From assembly GCA_002342685.1 (NCBI GenBank), contig DDQN01000055.1:62001-126000 (forward strand): a stretch of DNA of 64,000 nt. Reading direction: 5' to 3'. The notes under the pieces were generated by a model. The model saw nothing but the letters and a program-made list of their open reading frames with translations. It ran no database searches and was not told the DNA's origin. Made by a program: the position numbers and the translations under genes. This document shows positions 26,938 to 35,910 of this stretch, in pieces; positions within the stretch are counted from its first letter, which is position 1; each line of letters opens with the position of its first letter. This DNA comes from Vibrio sp. UBA2441 (GTDB lineage: Bacteria; Pseudomonadota; Gammaproteobacteria; Enterobacterales; Vibrionaceae).

Positions 26938-29900
26938 ATGAACAAGGAGATAAAAGGTGGATTTGTTCGTAGAGTAATGAACAGCTTTTTCCCACCAATC
27001 TTAATTATACTTGCGCTTGCCGTAGGTGCAGTTTCATTGTGGTTAACGCCCAAGGAAGAAGATCCTCAGATTGTTGTACCAATGGCGGATGTGCTAATAC
27101 AAGCTCCCGGTTTGAGTGCCCGACAAGTTGAAAAGCAAGTGACCGAACCTTTGGAAAAATTGGTGAGTCAAATTGATGGTGTGGAATATGTCTATTCGTC
27201 ATCAATGGAAGGTGCTGCTCAGGTTATCGTACGTTATTTTGTTGGCGAAGGGCGTGAAAATGCCTTAGTTAAACTTTATAACAAGCTTTATTCCAATCAA
27301 GATAAAATCCCAGAGGCAGTGACTAGTTGGGCGGTTAAACCAGTAGAAATTGATGATGTACCGATTGTTGTGGCGGCACTGTATTCAAAGAATCCTGAGC
27401 AAATTAGTGGCTATGAGTTGCGTCGTATTGCTACTCAGGCAACTCAACGATTAAAATCGCTGAAAAGTACCAATATAGTTGAAGTAGTTGGGGGGCAATC
27501 ACGTACCGTCGAAGTTACTTTAAACGGCGCTGCTATGGCGAGTCGTAAAACGACGATAGAAGATCTGAAAAATGCCTTCGAGTTAAGCCACAGTAAGAAA
27601 AATTCTGGTTTAATTCATCAATCTGGTGATGTTTATGAATTGGAATCTGGTCAGTTTTTTTCTGGCGCGGAGGAGTTGGGGTCGTTAGTTGTCAATGTGG
27701 TTAACGGTCGCCCCGTTTATTTGCAAGATGTCGCGACTATTACGGACGGACCTGAAGAAGCAATAAATGATACTTGGTTCCAATATGGCCCAGCTGATGG
27801 TGAGGTAAGTCAGACTTATCCAGCGGTATTTATCTCCGTTGCGAAACAAAAAGGCTCCAACGCTGTATCCGTTGCCAAAAGTGTTCTGAGTGAATTAAAG
27901 GCACTGGAAAGAGATCAGCTTCCTGATGATATTGAAATCAGCATTATTAGGAATTACGGACAAACGGCAGATGATAAGGTTTCTAACTTAGTTTCCAGTT
28001 TGGGAATTTCTATTCTTACTGTTGTTGTTTTTGTTGGTTTGTTTCTTAACTGGCGTAGCGCATTAGTGGTGGGTATTGCTATCCCAATTAGCTATGGTGC
28101 AGCATTGGGTATGGACTTGGCCTTTGGTTACTCAATTAATCGTGTCACTCTGTTTGCGCTGATTTTAGCATTGGGTTTAATCGTAGACGACCCTATTGCA
28201 AGTATCGATAATATAGAACGTTATCTTAAGCGTAAAGATTTAAGCCGCACCAAAGCAATTGTATTGGCGATGGCTGAAATTCGAAGTGCATTGTTAATGT
28301 CCACGGTCGCTATTGTTATTGTGTTTACCCCAATGTTTTTTATTACCGGAATGATGGGGCCTTATATGGCACCACTTGCGTTTAACGTTCCGATTAGTGT
28401 GGTATTCAGTACTGTAGTAGCGTTTATGATCACTCCATGGCTAGCGAGAAAAATCCTGCGTTCGGCGAGTGATTCGGGTAGCTATGACGTCAAAACCACC
28501 TTGCTTTACAAATGGTACGATAGGTTATTACAACCCATATTACGTAGCCGGAAAAACAGTTGGTTATTCTTAGCATTAGTTGCGCTTTTATTTGTATCCG
28601 CTGCTATGTTACCTGCAATGCGATTGGTTCCTCTAAAATTGCTTCCGTACGACAACAAAAATGAGTTTCAGTTGGTATTGAACATGCCCGAACGGACAAG
28701 TTTTGTTCAGACTTCTAATGTGCTTAGAGACTTTTCAGATTATCTGGTCACTGTTCCTGAAGTGGTTTCTGTTTCGGCATTCTCCGGTGTAGCTTCTCCA
28801 ATGGACTTTAACGGCATGGTTCGTCATTACTTCATGCGTAATTTGGCAAATCAGGGTGAGTTACGAATTGTTCTGGCGGAAAAGAACAGGCGACATCAAC
28901 AATCCCATGAAATTGTCACCCGTTTAAGATCGGATCTTGAACACATTGCAGCAAAGCACTCTGCCGATATCCAGTTGGTTGAGGTCCCGCCGGGGCCTCC
29001 GGTAATCGCGACCATTACTGCGGAAGTTTATGGCAGTGAAACAACACCCTACGATAAGTTACAGGCACAAGCACTTAATGTGGCAGCCCGTTTGACAAGA
29101 GAGGAGTTTGTCTCAGAAGTTGATACTTCTATACAAGGTAACTACGAAACATGGCAGTTTGTGGTGGACAGAGAGAAAGCGGCGTTGTCTGGTGTTTCGG
29201 TGTACGACATTAATCAGACTATTTCCGCAGCGAACAAAGGTTTTGTGCTGGCGAACTTACAAGTAGAACGGGAGATTGATCCGTTGCCAGTGAAGGTGCG
29301 GCTTCCAAAGGACAACCGCGATAACCTGAACAAATTGTTATCTCTTTATGTTCGCGGTCAGCAGGGCATAGTAAAACAGGTTGTTCAGGGGGCGTTGCTT
29401 GATGCTCCGCAACCTCTGGTGCAACTGTCTGAGTTAGGTGAGTTTGTAAAACATAACGTAGATCAACCTATTTATCATAAGAACTTGAAACCAGTGGTTT
29501 ATGTTTATGCAGAGTCGGCTGGGCGGGTTCCCGGAGAAATCATCGCTGATGTTCTGGTTGATTTTAATGGTGAAAAGAGTGAACAACGAATCCCAGTATC
29601 AGAACGTAGTTATCTCAATAATGGTGCGGGTGACTCGTGGAGTGTTACGGAAGATATTGAGATAGTGTGGAGTGGAGAAGGTGAATGGAAAATTACCGTC
29701 GACGTTTTCCGTGATTTAGGTATTGCCTATGGTGCAGCCTTGCTTGGTGTCTTTGTCGTGATGTTGGTACAAACGGGGTTACCCGCGGTATCCGGTATCA
29801 TCATGTTGGCAATTCCGTTGACCGTTATTGGTATTATGCCCGGCTTTTGGTTACTAAACCTGACTGGAGAAGACATTAATGGCTACCCAAATCCTTCTTT

Positions 29901-30258
29901 ATTTACCGCGACAGCGATGATTGGCATGATTGCTCTGGCTGGGATAGTAGTGCGAAACTCATTGGTTTTAATCGAATTTATTCACCAGTCTTTAGCGGCA
30001 GGGGAGTCGCTACATGATGCGTTAATCGAATCAGGTGCTGTGCGTATGCGACCTATTTTATTAACCGCCGGTACGACGTTATTGGGTAATGTGGTTATTA
30101 CCCTAGATCCTATATTTAATGGTCTGGCTTGGGCTATCATTTTTGGAATTACAGCGTCTACTATCTTTACCTTACTGGTGATTCCGGTGGTTTATAACCT
30201 AGCTTATCAAAACGTTAAAGGACATGGCTTGCCCGTTCATGAGGAGGAAGAAGCATGA
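26938..30258 (+). CDS. RND-family efflux pump permease
   Basis: 1106 residues from ATG 26938 with a near-perfect AGGAGG six bases upstream (26926-26931). Twelve-helix RND organisation: helix 1 about residues 17-37, a large periplasmic loop, helices 2-6, a second loop, helices 7-12. The proton-relay Asp pair is present in LGLIVDDPIASIDN. It would extrude a substrate from the inner membrane or periplasm with the adaptor encoded next. No TolC gene is adjacent. It follows pmpB after 136 bases, so a separate or weak internal promoter is possible, but the location suggests a link to sulfur stress. Confidence 0.9.
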   Translation: MNKEIKGGFVRRVMNSFFPPILIILALAVGAVSLWLTPKEEDPQIVVPMADVLIQAPGLSARQVEKQVTEPLEKLVSQIDGVEYVYSSSMEGAAQVIVRYFVGEGRENALVKLYNKLYSNQDKIPEAVTSWAVKPVEIDDVPIVVAALYSKNPEQISGYELRRIATQATQRLKSLKSTNIVEVVGGQSRTVEVTLNGAAMASRKTTIEDLKNAFELSHSKKNSGLIHQSGDVYELESGQFFSGAEELGSLVVNVVNGRPVYLQDVATITDGPEEAINDTWFQYGPADGEVSQTYPAVFISVAKQKGSNAVSVAKSVLSELKALERDQLPDDIEISIIRNYGQTADDKVSNLVSSLGISILTVVVFVGLFLNWRSALVVGIAIPISYGAALGMDLAFGYSINRVTLFALILALGLIVDDPIASIDNIERYLKRKDLSRTKAIVLAMAEIRSALLMSTVAIVIVFTPMFFITGMMGPYMAPLAFNVPISVVFSTVVAFMITPWLARKILRSASDSGSYDVKTTLLYKWYDRLLQPILRSRKNSWLFLALVALLFVSAAMLPAMRLVPLKLLPYDNKNEFQLVLNMPERTSFVQTSNVLRDFSDYLVTVPEVVSVSAFSGVASPMDFNGMVRHYFMRNLANQGELRIVLAEKNRRHQQSHEIVTRLRSDLEHIAAKHSADIQLVEVPPGPPVIATITAEVYGSETTPYDKLQAQALNVAARLTREEFVSEVDTSIQGNYETWQFVVDREKAALSGVSVYDINQTISAANKGFVLANLQVEREIDPLPVKVRLPKDNRDNLNKLLSLYVRGQQGIVKQVVQGALLDAPQPLVQLSELGEFVKHNVDQPIYHKNLKPVVYVYAESAGRVPGEIIADVLVDFNGEKSEQRIPVSERSYLNNGAGDSWSVTEDIEIVWSGEGEWKITVDVFRDLGIAYGAALLGVFVVMLVQTGLPAVSGIIMLAIPLTVIGIMPGFWLLNLTGEDINGYPNPSLFTATAMIGMIALAGIVVRNSLVLIEFIHQSLAAGESLHDALIESGAVRMRPILLTAGTTLLGNVVITLDPIFNGLAWAIIFGITASTIFTLLVIPVVYNLAYQNVKGHGLPVHEEEEA

Positions 30259-31301
30259 AGATATCGAAATCACTGTTAGGTGTAGTCCTATTTGCAATAC
30301 TGGGTGTTTTATTTCTTTATATGGCGGGGTTCTTTACCGAAAAACTCCCTGAGAATAGAGTGGTTGCGGTTTCTGAATTTTCTAATATCGAAACAGTAAC
30401 TGTTGAGTCAAAGCGCGTAGCGATCGCTCGTGAGTATACTGGTACCGTTGTAGCGGACCAAAAAGCCGTATTATCGGCCCGTTTAACCGCTCGTGTTGCG
30501 GAAATTCTTGTTGATGTAGGAGATGTGGTAAAGCAGGGAGATGTATTGATGCGTCTGGAAAGTACAGACCTTGATGCCCGAGTTAAACAGACAGAGCAAG
30601 GCCTTTCATCGGCGCAGGCTCGTCTCAATGCTGCACGGAAAGAGTTTAAGCGAATTAGCGAACTTGTGAATAGAAAGCTGCTGTCACAATCAGAGTTTGA
30701 TCGAATAGAAAGTGAGTTGAAAACTGCCCGGGCCACTTTCAAACAGTCTCAGGCTGCAGTAGTGGAAGCAGAGACGACATTTGGTTTTAGTATGATCACC
30801 GCGCCATTTGATGGTTTGATTACTCAACGAAATGTAAACCGTGGAGATACTGCTACACCGGGAATGCATCTGATCAATATGTACAACCCAAGCACTCTTC
30901 AGTTACAAGCTGATATATCTGAATCTCAAATCAGAGCAGTGCAACTGGGTTCTAAACTGGATTATATTTTGCCTACTTACGGAATTGAAGGGGTCGGAGA
31001 TGTTGTTGAGATTTCTCCGTCGGCAGACAATACATCCAGAACCTTTATCGTCAAAATCGGTTTAACCAGTAAAGCACTTATCTATCCTGGGAGTTATGGC
31101 AAGGTATCCGTTATTGTTGGTAAACAACCTTTGATGACAATACCGGATAGTGCGGTTTACCAAGTCGGTCAACTTGATTACGTCAAGGTGATCAACGGTG
31201 ATCAGATTCAAATTCGACTGGTTCAGCTAGGCGCTGGTAATTCGGTTCGCAAGGGTTTATCTAGTGGAGATCAGTTGGTCGTCAATCCGTTAAAGTATTA
31301 A
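30255..31301 (+). CDS. RND efflux periplasmic adaptor (membrane-fusion protein)
   Basis: 348 residues. N-terminal membrane anchor (about residues 7-27), a lipoyl-like half (ARVAEILVDVGDVVKQGDVL), a coiled-coil hairpin about residues 100-165, the second lipoyl half (ITAPFDGLITQRNVNRGD) and a beta-barrel domain. It bridges the pump to an outer-membrane channel. The ATG overlaps the pump stop (ATGA), so the two are translationally coupled. A strong terminator follows. Confidence 0.92.
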   Translation: MKISKSLLGVVLFAILGVLFLYMAGFFTEKLPENRVVAVSEFSNIETVTVESKRVAIAREYTGTVVADQKAVLSARLTARVAEILVDVGDVVKQGDVLMRLESTDLDARVKQTEQGLSSAQARLNAARKEFKRISELVNRKLLSQSEFDRIESELKTARATFKQSQAAVVEAETTFGFSMITAPFDGLITQRNVNRGDTATPGMHLINMYNPSTLQLQADISESQIRAVQLGSKLDYILPTYGIEGVGDVVEISPSADNTSRTFIVKIGLTSKALIYPGSYGKVSVIVGKQPLMTIPDSAVYQVGQLDYVKVINGDQIQIRLVQLGAGNSVRKGLSSGDQLVVNPLKY

Positions 31302-31380
31302 GCATATTCTCAAATAACGTCAGTACGCCCCACCCCAGATGGATTATTCAGAGTAGTCCGTCATCTTGAAACTTCTTTTA

Positions 31381-31408
31381 AAGGCCCGAATCTATCGGGC
31401 CTTTTTTT
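31381..31408 (+). terminator. Rho-independent terminator of the PmpAB-RND operon
   Basis: Stem aaggcccga (31381-31389) with tcgggcctt (31395-31403), five-base loop, followed by T residues to 31408. Confidence 0.93.
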
Positions 31409-31558
31409 ATGCTTCGACTATCGAAGGAAAACGAAACCTGTTCGATTTTGTTTGAACAATAGTGCCGTCTTTTTCTGATAGTTTGCGCTATGTCTACAAA
31501 AAGGATAATTTTCCACGTGGCTTTCCTTTACTTTCGATGAATTGTGATCAAAAATGCA

Positions 31559-31573
31559 CGAAAGTTATCGAAA
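31559..31573 (+). promoter_or_regulatory. Putative DeoR-type operator before kbaZ
   Basis: CGAAAGTTATCGAAA lies 14 bases before the kbaZ start. The same 15-base pattern (CGAAAGwTwTCGAwA) recurs on the minus strand at 34736-34750 between the kinase and gatD. TTTCG/CGAAA elements also occur at 31531-31536 and 31412-31425. Known AgaR/GatR/GlpR-type DeoR operators are built from TTTCG units. The regulator is probably one of the two DeoR proteins downstream. Confidence 0.5.
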
Positions 31574-31587
31574 AGGCATTCGGAAAA

Positions 31588-32850
31588 ATGAAAAGTATAA
31601 TCGCTAGGCATAAAAATGGTGAGAACATAGGTATTTGTTCAGTATGTTCTGCACACCCATTAGTTATTGAAGCAACTCTACGCTATGAGTTGAAAACGGG
31701 GAATAAAGTTCTGATTGAAGCGACGTCTAACCAGGTGAACCAGTTTGGTGGTTACACTGGTATGAAACCCGCTGACTTTATGAGCTTTGTTGCGAGTATC
31801 GCAAAATCTGTTGGCTTTCCAATGGACAAAATCATCCTTGGTGGCGATCACTTAGGTCCAAACTGCTGGCAGAAAGAAACGGCTGCAGAAGCAATGGAAA
31901 AATCAAAAGTTCTTATTGCTGACTATGTTAAAGCGGGCTTTAGTAAGATTCACCTCGATGCATCTATGTCTTGTGCTGATGATGAAGTTCCTTTGAATCC
32001 TGTGACGGTAGCTGAGCGTGCGGCCATTCTTTGTGAGGTTGCTGAAAACGTAGCAACTGACGCGCAAAAAGAGTTGCTGACTTACGTTATTGGTACTGAA
32101 GTGCCAGTACCGGGTGGTGAAAAAGAGGCGATTAATACTGTTCATGTGACGACAGTTCCTGATGCAGAGAGAACGATTACCACACATGTAACCGCTTTTA
32201 CTGAGCGTGGAATTGAAAAGGCACTTGAGCGAGTTGTTGGTGTTGTTGTACAGCCTGGTGTTGAATTCGATCATTCAAGTGTTATTCACTATAAAGCGGA
32301 GGAAGCGAAAGAGCTTTCGAAGTTTATCGAAACGACTGATTTTGTTTTTGAAGCACATTCTACTGATTATCAGACAAAACAAGCGTTTAAAGAACTTGTC
32401 AGAGACCACTATGCAATTTTAAAAGTGGGCCCTGCAGTGACATTTGCTTTGAGAGAAGCGATTTTTGCTCTGGCTGATATTGAAAAGCAGCTGGTCCCTA
32501 CAGAACAACAAAGTCAGGTTAAAGAAGTTATTCATGACGTTCTGATGGATGATCAGTCTTATTGGAAGAGCTACTATAGCGAAACGCATTCACAAGCGAT
32601 GATTGACTTAAATTACAGCTTGTCTGACCGAATCCGCTATTACTGGACTAATCCACGCATCACTCGTGCGATGGATATGATGATGACTAACCTAGAAGCC
32701 AAAGAAATCCCATTAGGCATGTTAAGTCAGTATCTTCCGGCTCAGTACACACAAGTCGTAAATCAAACTATTCAGCCACTTCCGAAAGAGATAATGATCA
32801 GTAAGATCCAAGGTGTTCTTGATGATTACTCGTTCGGTTGTAATGCATAG
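31588..32850 (+). CDS. kbaZ: Tagatose-bisphosphate aldolase accessory subunit KbaZ/GatZ (or tagatose-6-phosphate epimerase)
   Basis: 420 residues from ATG 31588, matching the conserved family start MK.(L/I)IARHK.GE.IGICSVCSAH. A longer in-frame extension upstream overlaps the operator and is not homologous. GGDHLGPNCWQ is the family signature. In E. coli, KbaZ/GatZ stabilises the class II aldolase KbaY/GatY. As I recall, a homologue in Agrobacterium was reported to be a D-tagatose-6-phosphate 4-epimerase. Both roles fit: a KbaY-like aldolase is encoded at 35907, but this gene is transcribed separately. It has its own promoter region and terminator. Confidence 0.88.
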   Translation: MKSIIARHKNGENIGICSVCSAHPLVIEATLRYELKTGNKVLIEATSNQVNQFGGYTGMKPADFMSFVASIAKSVGFPMDKIILGGDHLGPNCWQKETAAEAMEKSKVLIADYVKAGFSKIHLDASMSCADDEVPLNPVTVAERAAILCEVAENVATDAQKELLTYVIGTEVPVPGGEKEAINTVHVTTVPDAERTITTHVTAFTERGIEKALERVVGVVVQPGVEFDHSSVIHYKAEEAKELSKFIETTDFVFEAHSTDYQTKQAFKELVRDHYAILKVGPAVTFALREAIFALADIEKQLVPTEQQSQVKEVIHDVLMDDQSYWKSYYSETHSQAMIDLNYSLSDRIRYYWTNPRITRAMDMMMTNLEAKEIPLGMLSQYLPAQYTQVVNQTIQPLPKEIMISKIQGVLDDYSFGCNA

Positions 32851-32891
32851 TTATATTTTTATGTTATGAGGATAGGTTTTAATTAACCTTT

Positions 32892-32917
32892 TGGGGGCTC
32901 ATTTGTCCCCACTTTTT
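32892..32917 (+). terminator. Terminator after kbaZ
   Basis: Stem tgggg (32892-32896) with cccca (32907-32911), extended inside by a G-T and a C-G pair, followed by ctttttat. It is similar in sequence to the terminator at 33133. Confidence 0.7.
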
Positions 32918-32920
32918 ATC

Positions 32921-33159
32921 TTCACATTATCTTAATATTATTCGAGACGTTGGTTCAGGAACTGCTTGGGTTGAGAATATTGAGATAATTTGAAAGTAAA
33001 TCCACTGTTGTCTAAAATTTCAACTGGTTATAAGTAATACCGTTGAATGAGTTTCAAGTTTGTCTGGTCGAATGACTGGTAAAACTAATAGCAGTTTCAT
33101 GTTATAGGGGTTGGCTCGAAAGAGTCGTATTTGGGGGCTTGAATCGCCCCCGTTTTTTT
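32921..33159 (+). ncRNA. Candidate small RNA ending in a strong terminator
   Basis: The 318 bases between kbaZ and the convergent kinase gene hold no ORF. After the kbaZ terminator, about 215 bases lead into a second, stronger + strand terminator at 33133-33159. The T tract is only on the + strand, so it does not serve the minus-strand kinase. A separate + strand transcript is a plausible explanation; promoter elements are only weakly visible (A+T-rich around 32930-32990). The simpler alternative is a back-up terminator for kbaZ. Confidence 0.3.
33133..33159 (+). terminator. Strong rho-independent terminator
   Basis: Stem gggggc (33133-33138) with gccccc (33146-33151), seven-base loop, then gttttttt. 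It points along the + strand. Confidence 0.85.
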
Positions 33160-33168
33160 GCCTTTTAT

Positions 33169-34653
33169 TTAGCGATATTGCTTTACATAATTCTGAACCA
33201 GTTCATGGTACTCCTGATAAATATCTTGATATAAAGCGTGTTCTCTTTGTCTAGGTTCTGCAGTCATGGCCTCATTCATGCTGATACCTTGATTACAGAT
33301 TTCCTGTATAGATGTTGAGATGTTGTTTTCGATACAATAAGCCCACTTTGCCTGCATTGCCGCACCAAGAGCTGCTGCCTCGTGAGACGTTGGTACGTTA
33401 ACCACTAATCCTGTCACATCCGCTAACATTTGACGCCAGGTCGCACTATTCGAACCTCCACCGATAAGCGTAACTGAGGTAAAATCGAGCCCTGTTTCAG
33501 ATAAAACTTCCACACCCTTAGCTAAGTTGAAGGTAACGCCTTCAACCGCAGATCTTAACAGTGTTTCTTGCCTCATATTATCAGCGGTTAAACCAAAAAT
33601 GGCCCCTTTTGCCTTAGGAACATTTGGAAGCCGTGCTCCGGCGAGGTATGGCATCAATGAAATACCTTCAGAACCAATGGCTACATTAGAAATAAGGTTT
33701 TCAAAATGAGGGATATCACAGCTTAAAAGGTCTCGAAAGGCGGTGGTTGCACTTGTCACGTTCATCGTACTGGCTAGTGGTAGGTAGCCATTGGAAGAAG
33801 AACAAAATGCATTGAGGTCTGGGTAACTCTGGCTGGCAATTTGACGCTGCGTATGTGAATAAACAGTACCAGAGGTTCCTAAACTCATGGTGAGTAACCC
33901 TTCGTTTACATTTCCAGTTCCGATGGCCGCCATCATGTTATCGCCACCACCACTAGAAAGAACTACGGTTTTTGATAGGCCGAGTTGCTCTGCAAGTTCA
34001 GGGCGGATGGTGCCATGAGGGGTTTCAGAAGAAATTAATTCTGGTAACTGAAATGAATCAGGCATCTCAATCAAATCTAAAACCGAAGAACTCCATTGCT
34101 TAGTATTGGTATCCAAAAAACCTGAACCAGATGCATCACCGGCTTCTGTCACATAATTCCCAGTAAACCAGTAGTTTAAATAATCGTGAGGTAACATAAC
34201 TTTCGAAGTTCTTTCGAAAACTTCCGGCTCGTGATTTTTTACCCATACTAATTTAGCAATAGTAAAAGCGACGGGAACGTTGATGCCAATTGTCGCAGCA
34301 AAATCTATTTGGTGACTTTCTACAAAATGATTTAAATCATCGGTAGTTTCAGTATCGCACCAGAGTTTTGCTGGCCGCAAAACCTGATTGTTTTTATCTA
34401 ACAAGACTAACCCATGCTGTTGACCTGAGATACCAATAGCTTGGATCAATTTCCTGTCTACGCCTGATGTAGCAAAAGCTTCATCCATTGCGCTGACTAG
34501 GCCTTTAGTCCACCAATCAACTTCTTGTTCCTTTTTACCCGAATCATCACTGATTAACGGATATGTTTTATATCCAACGCCGACTAATTTATCTTCGCCG
34601 TCCCATATTGCGGCTTTAACGCCTTGAGTTCCACAATCTATACCGATAAACAC
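33169..34653 (-). CDS. FGGY-family carbohydrate kinase (xylulokinase-like)
   Basis: 494 residues from GTG 34653, with AAGGAG six bases upstream; a longer frame to 34707 has no ribosome site. FGGY features: N-terminal FIGIDCGTQGVKA phosphate-binding loop, GISGQQHGLVLLD, a SGGGDNMMAAIGTG motif and the C-terminal GGGSNSATWRQMLAD. Overall it is XylB-like, but the context points to a hexose or hexitol series. It would phosphorylate either the imported polyol or the ketose formed by the dehydrogenase. It is divergent from gatD across an operator-rich 195 bases. Confidence 0.85.
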   Translation of the reverse strand: MFIGIDCGTQGVKAAIWDGEDKLVGVGYKTYPLISDDSGKKEQEVDWWTKGLVSAMDEAFATSGVDRKLIQAIGISGQQHGLVLLDKNNQVLRPAKLWCDTETTDDLNHFVESHQIDFAATIGINVPVAFTIAKLVWVKNHEPEVFERTSKVMLPHDYLNYWFTGNYVTEAGDASGSGFLDTNTKQWSSSVLDLIEMPDSFQLPELISSETPHGTIRPELAEQLGLSKTVVLSSGGGDNMMAAIGTGNVNEGLLTMSLGTSGTVYSHTQRQIASQSYPDLNAFCSSSNGYLPLASTMNVTSATTAFRDLLSCDIPHFENLISNVAIGSEGISLMPYLAGARLPNVPKAKGAIFGLTADNMRQETLLRSAVEGVTFNLAKGVEVLSETGLDFTSVTLIGGGSNSATWRQMLADVTGLVVNVPTSHEAAALGAAMQAKWAYCIENNISTSIQEICNQGISMNEAMTAEPRQREHALYQDIYQEYHELVQNYVKQYR

Positions 34654-34698
34654 TTTTGACTCCTTGCGGTACGAATATAAAAGAAAGCACACGAAAAG

Positions 34699-34714
34699 TG
34701 TGATCAAGATTTCA
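34699..34714 (+). promoter_or_regulatory. Candidate CRP site
   Basis: TGTGATCAAGATTTCA matches the palindromic CRP core TGTGATCTAGATCACA at 13 of 16 positions; the left half is perfect and the right half weak. It lies between the divergent kinase and gatD genes, where catabolite activation is expected. Confidence 0.45.
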
Positions 34715-34724
34715 AAACTAGAAA

Positions 34725-34752
34725 CTTTCGTTGGTTATCGAAATCTTTCGTT
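34725..34752. promoter_or_regulatory. Putative DeoR-type operator between the kinase and gatD genes
   Basis: Two direct CTTTCGTT units start exactly 20 bases apart (34725 and 34745), two helical turns, with TTATCGAAA between them. The minus strand of 34736-34750 reads CGAAAGATTTCGATA, matching the site before kbaZ. An additional TTCGAAAG lies at 34792-34799. Confidence 0.5.
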
Positions 34753-34848
34753 ATTATACTTCAAAGCATAGAAATTGATACGAAGAAATTATTCGAAAGC
34801 TTATGTTTAAACGCGAGTACATTTGATACCGTGACGGGAGTAGCAAAA

Positions 34849-35910
34849 ATGCAACAAAATATGGCGCAAGTGGTTGTCGAAAGTAACGACAATCTTGCAG
34901 TTCACAATACCGAAATACCGAAAGTCGTAAAAGGTAGTGTTCTAGTGAAAGTGAAATACTCGGGCTTGTGTGGCTCAGATATTCCACGAATCTTTCATGA
35001 AGGCGCGCACTTCTACCCTATAACCTTAGGGCATGAATTTTCTGGTGAAGTTGTTGAGGTTGGTGAAGGTGTTTCTTCAATTGAAGTGGGTAACAATATT
35101 TCATGTGCTCCATTGGTACCGTGTTTCAAGTGCGACCGATGTGAAGAAGGGCAATATTCACTCTGTAAAGATTATAGCTTTGTTGGTTCTCGCATGCCTG
35201 GTGGCAATGCTGAATATGTAATTGTTCCTGAAAGAAGCTGTTTTGTTCTTCCTGAAGGTATATCTCTAAAGCAAGGCGCATTCTTTGAACCTGTAACCGT
35301 AGGTATCCATCCAATTTTAATGGCTGGTGGATGCGCTGGCAAAAATGTGGTTGTTATCGGTGTTGGAACCATCGGTTTATTAGCGCTTCAGTCAGCGAAA
35401 GCGTTGGGAGCAAAAACAGTTACTGCTGTCGATATAAACGAAAGCAAACTGGATAAAGCAAAAGAGCTTGGTGCTGACTTCTGTATTAACTCGCTTAAGC
35501 AAAATTCAATTGATGCTTTCCTTGCTCAAAAAGAAACCTTAGAAAATCAACTTATTCTTGAAACCGCTGGTTCTCCAATCACTGTTAAGTTGGCGACACA
35601 ATTAGCCGGTCCGAGAGCTAGCATCGGTTTAGTCGGGACTTTGCACAAAGATTTACACATGACTTATAAAGAGTTCGAAGTCATTTTACGTAAAGAACTG
35701 AACTTGTTCGGTAGCTGGATGAATTACTCCGCACCTTATCCGGGTGAAGAATGGAAGGTAACCGCAGAGCTATTTCAAAAAGACCTTATCAATATTGACA
35801 TGTTAACTGAAGGAAGTTTCGGCCCTCAGGATTACATCAGCCATGTAAGCAAGCTTGAAGGTATGCCGTCAGAAGGGAAAATTTTACTTGCGTGGGGAGA
35901 AGAGTCATGA
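34849..35910 (+). CDS. gatD: Zinc-dependent polyol (phosphate) dehydrogenase, GatD-like
   Basis: 353 residues from ATG 34849 with GGGAG nine bases upstream. Medium-chain dehydrogenase with catalytic zinc ligands (CGSD, GHEF), the structural-zinc cysteine cluster (CFKCDRCEEGQYSLC) and an NAD-binding GVGTIG loop. It most resembles galactitol-1-phosphate 5-dehydrogenase, which makes D-tagatose 6-phosphate. Because uptake here is by ABC transporter rather than PTS, it could act on the free hexitol or on the product of the FGGY kinase. The stop overlaps the aldolase start (ATGA). Confidence 0.82.
   Translation: MQQNMAQVVVESNDNLAVHNTEIPKVVKGSVLVKVKYSGLCGSDIPRIFHEGAHFYPITLGHEFSGEVVEVGEGVSSIEVGNNISCAPLVPCFKCDRCEEGQYSLCKDYSFVGSRMPGGNAEYVIVPERSCFVLPEGISLKQGAFFEPVTVGIHPILMAGGCAGKNVVVIGVGTIGLLALQSAKALGAKTVTAVDINESKLDKAKELGADFCINSLKQNSIDAFLAQKETLENQLILETAGSPITVKLATQLAGPRASIGLVGTLHKDLHMTYKEFEVILRKELNLFGSWMNYSAPYPGEEWKVTAELFQKDLINIDMLTEGSFGPQDYISHVSKLEGMPSEGKILLAWGEES

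Noticed and set aside
31462..31587. Longer N-terminus for kbaZ starting at 31462
   Set aside because: The extra 42 residues are not family-like and would cover the operator motif; ATG 31588 matches the conserved KbaZ/GatZ start.
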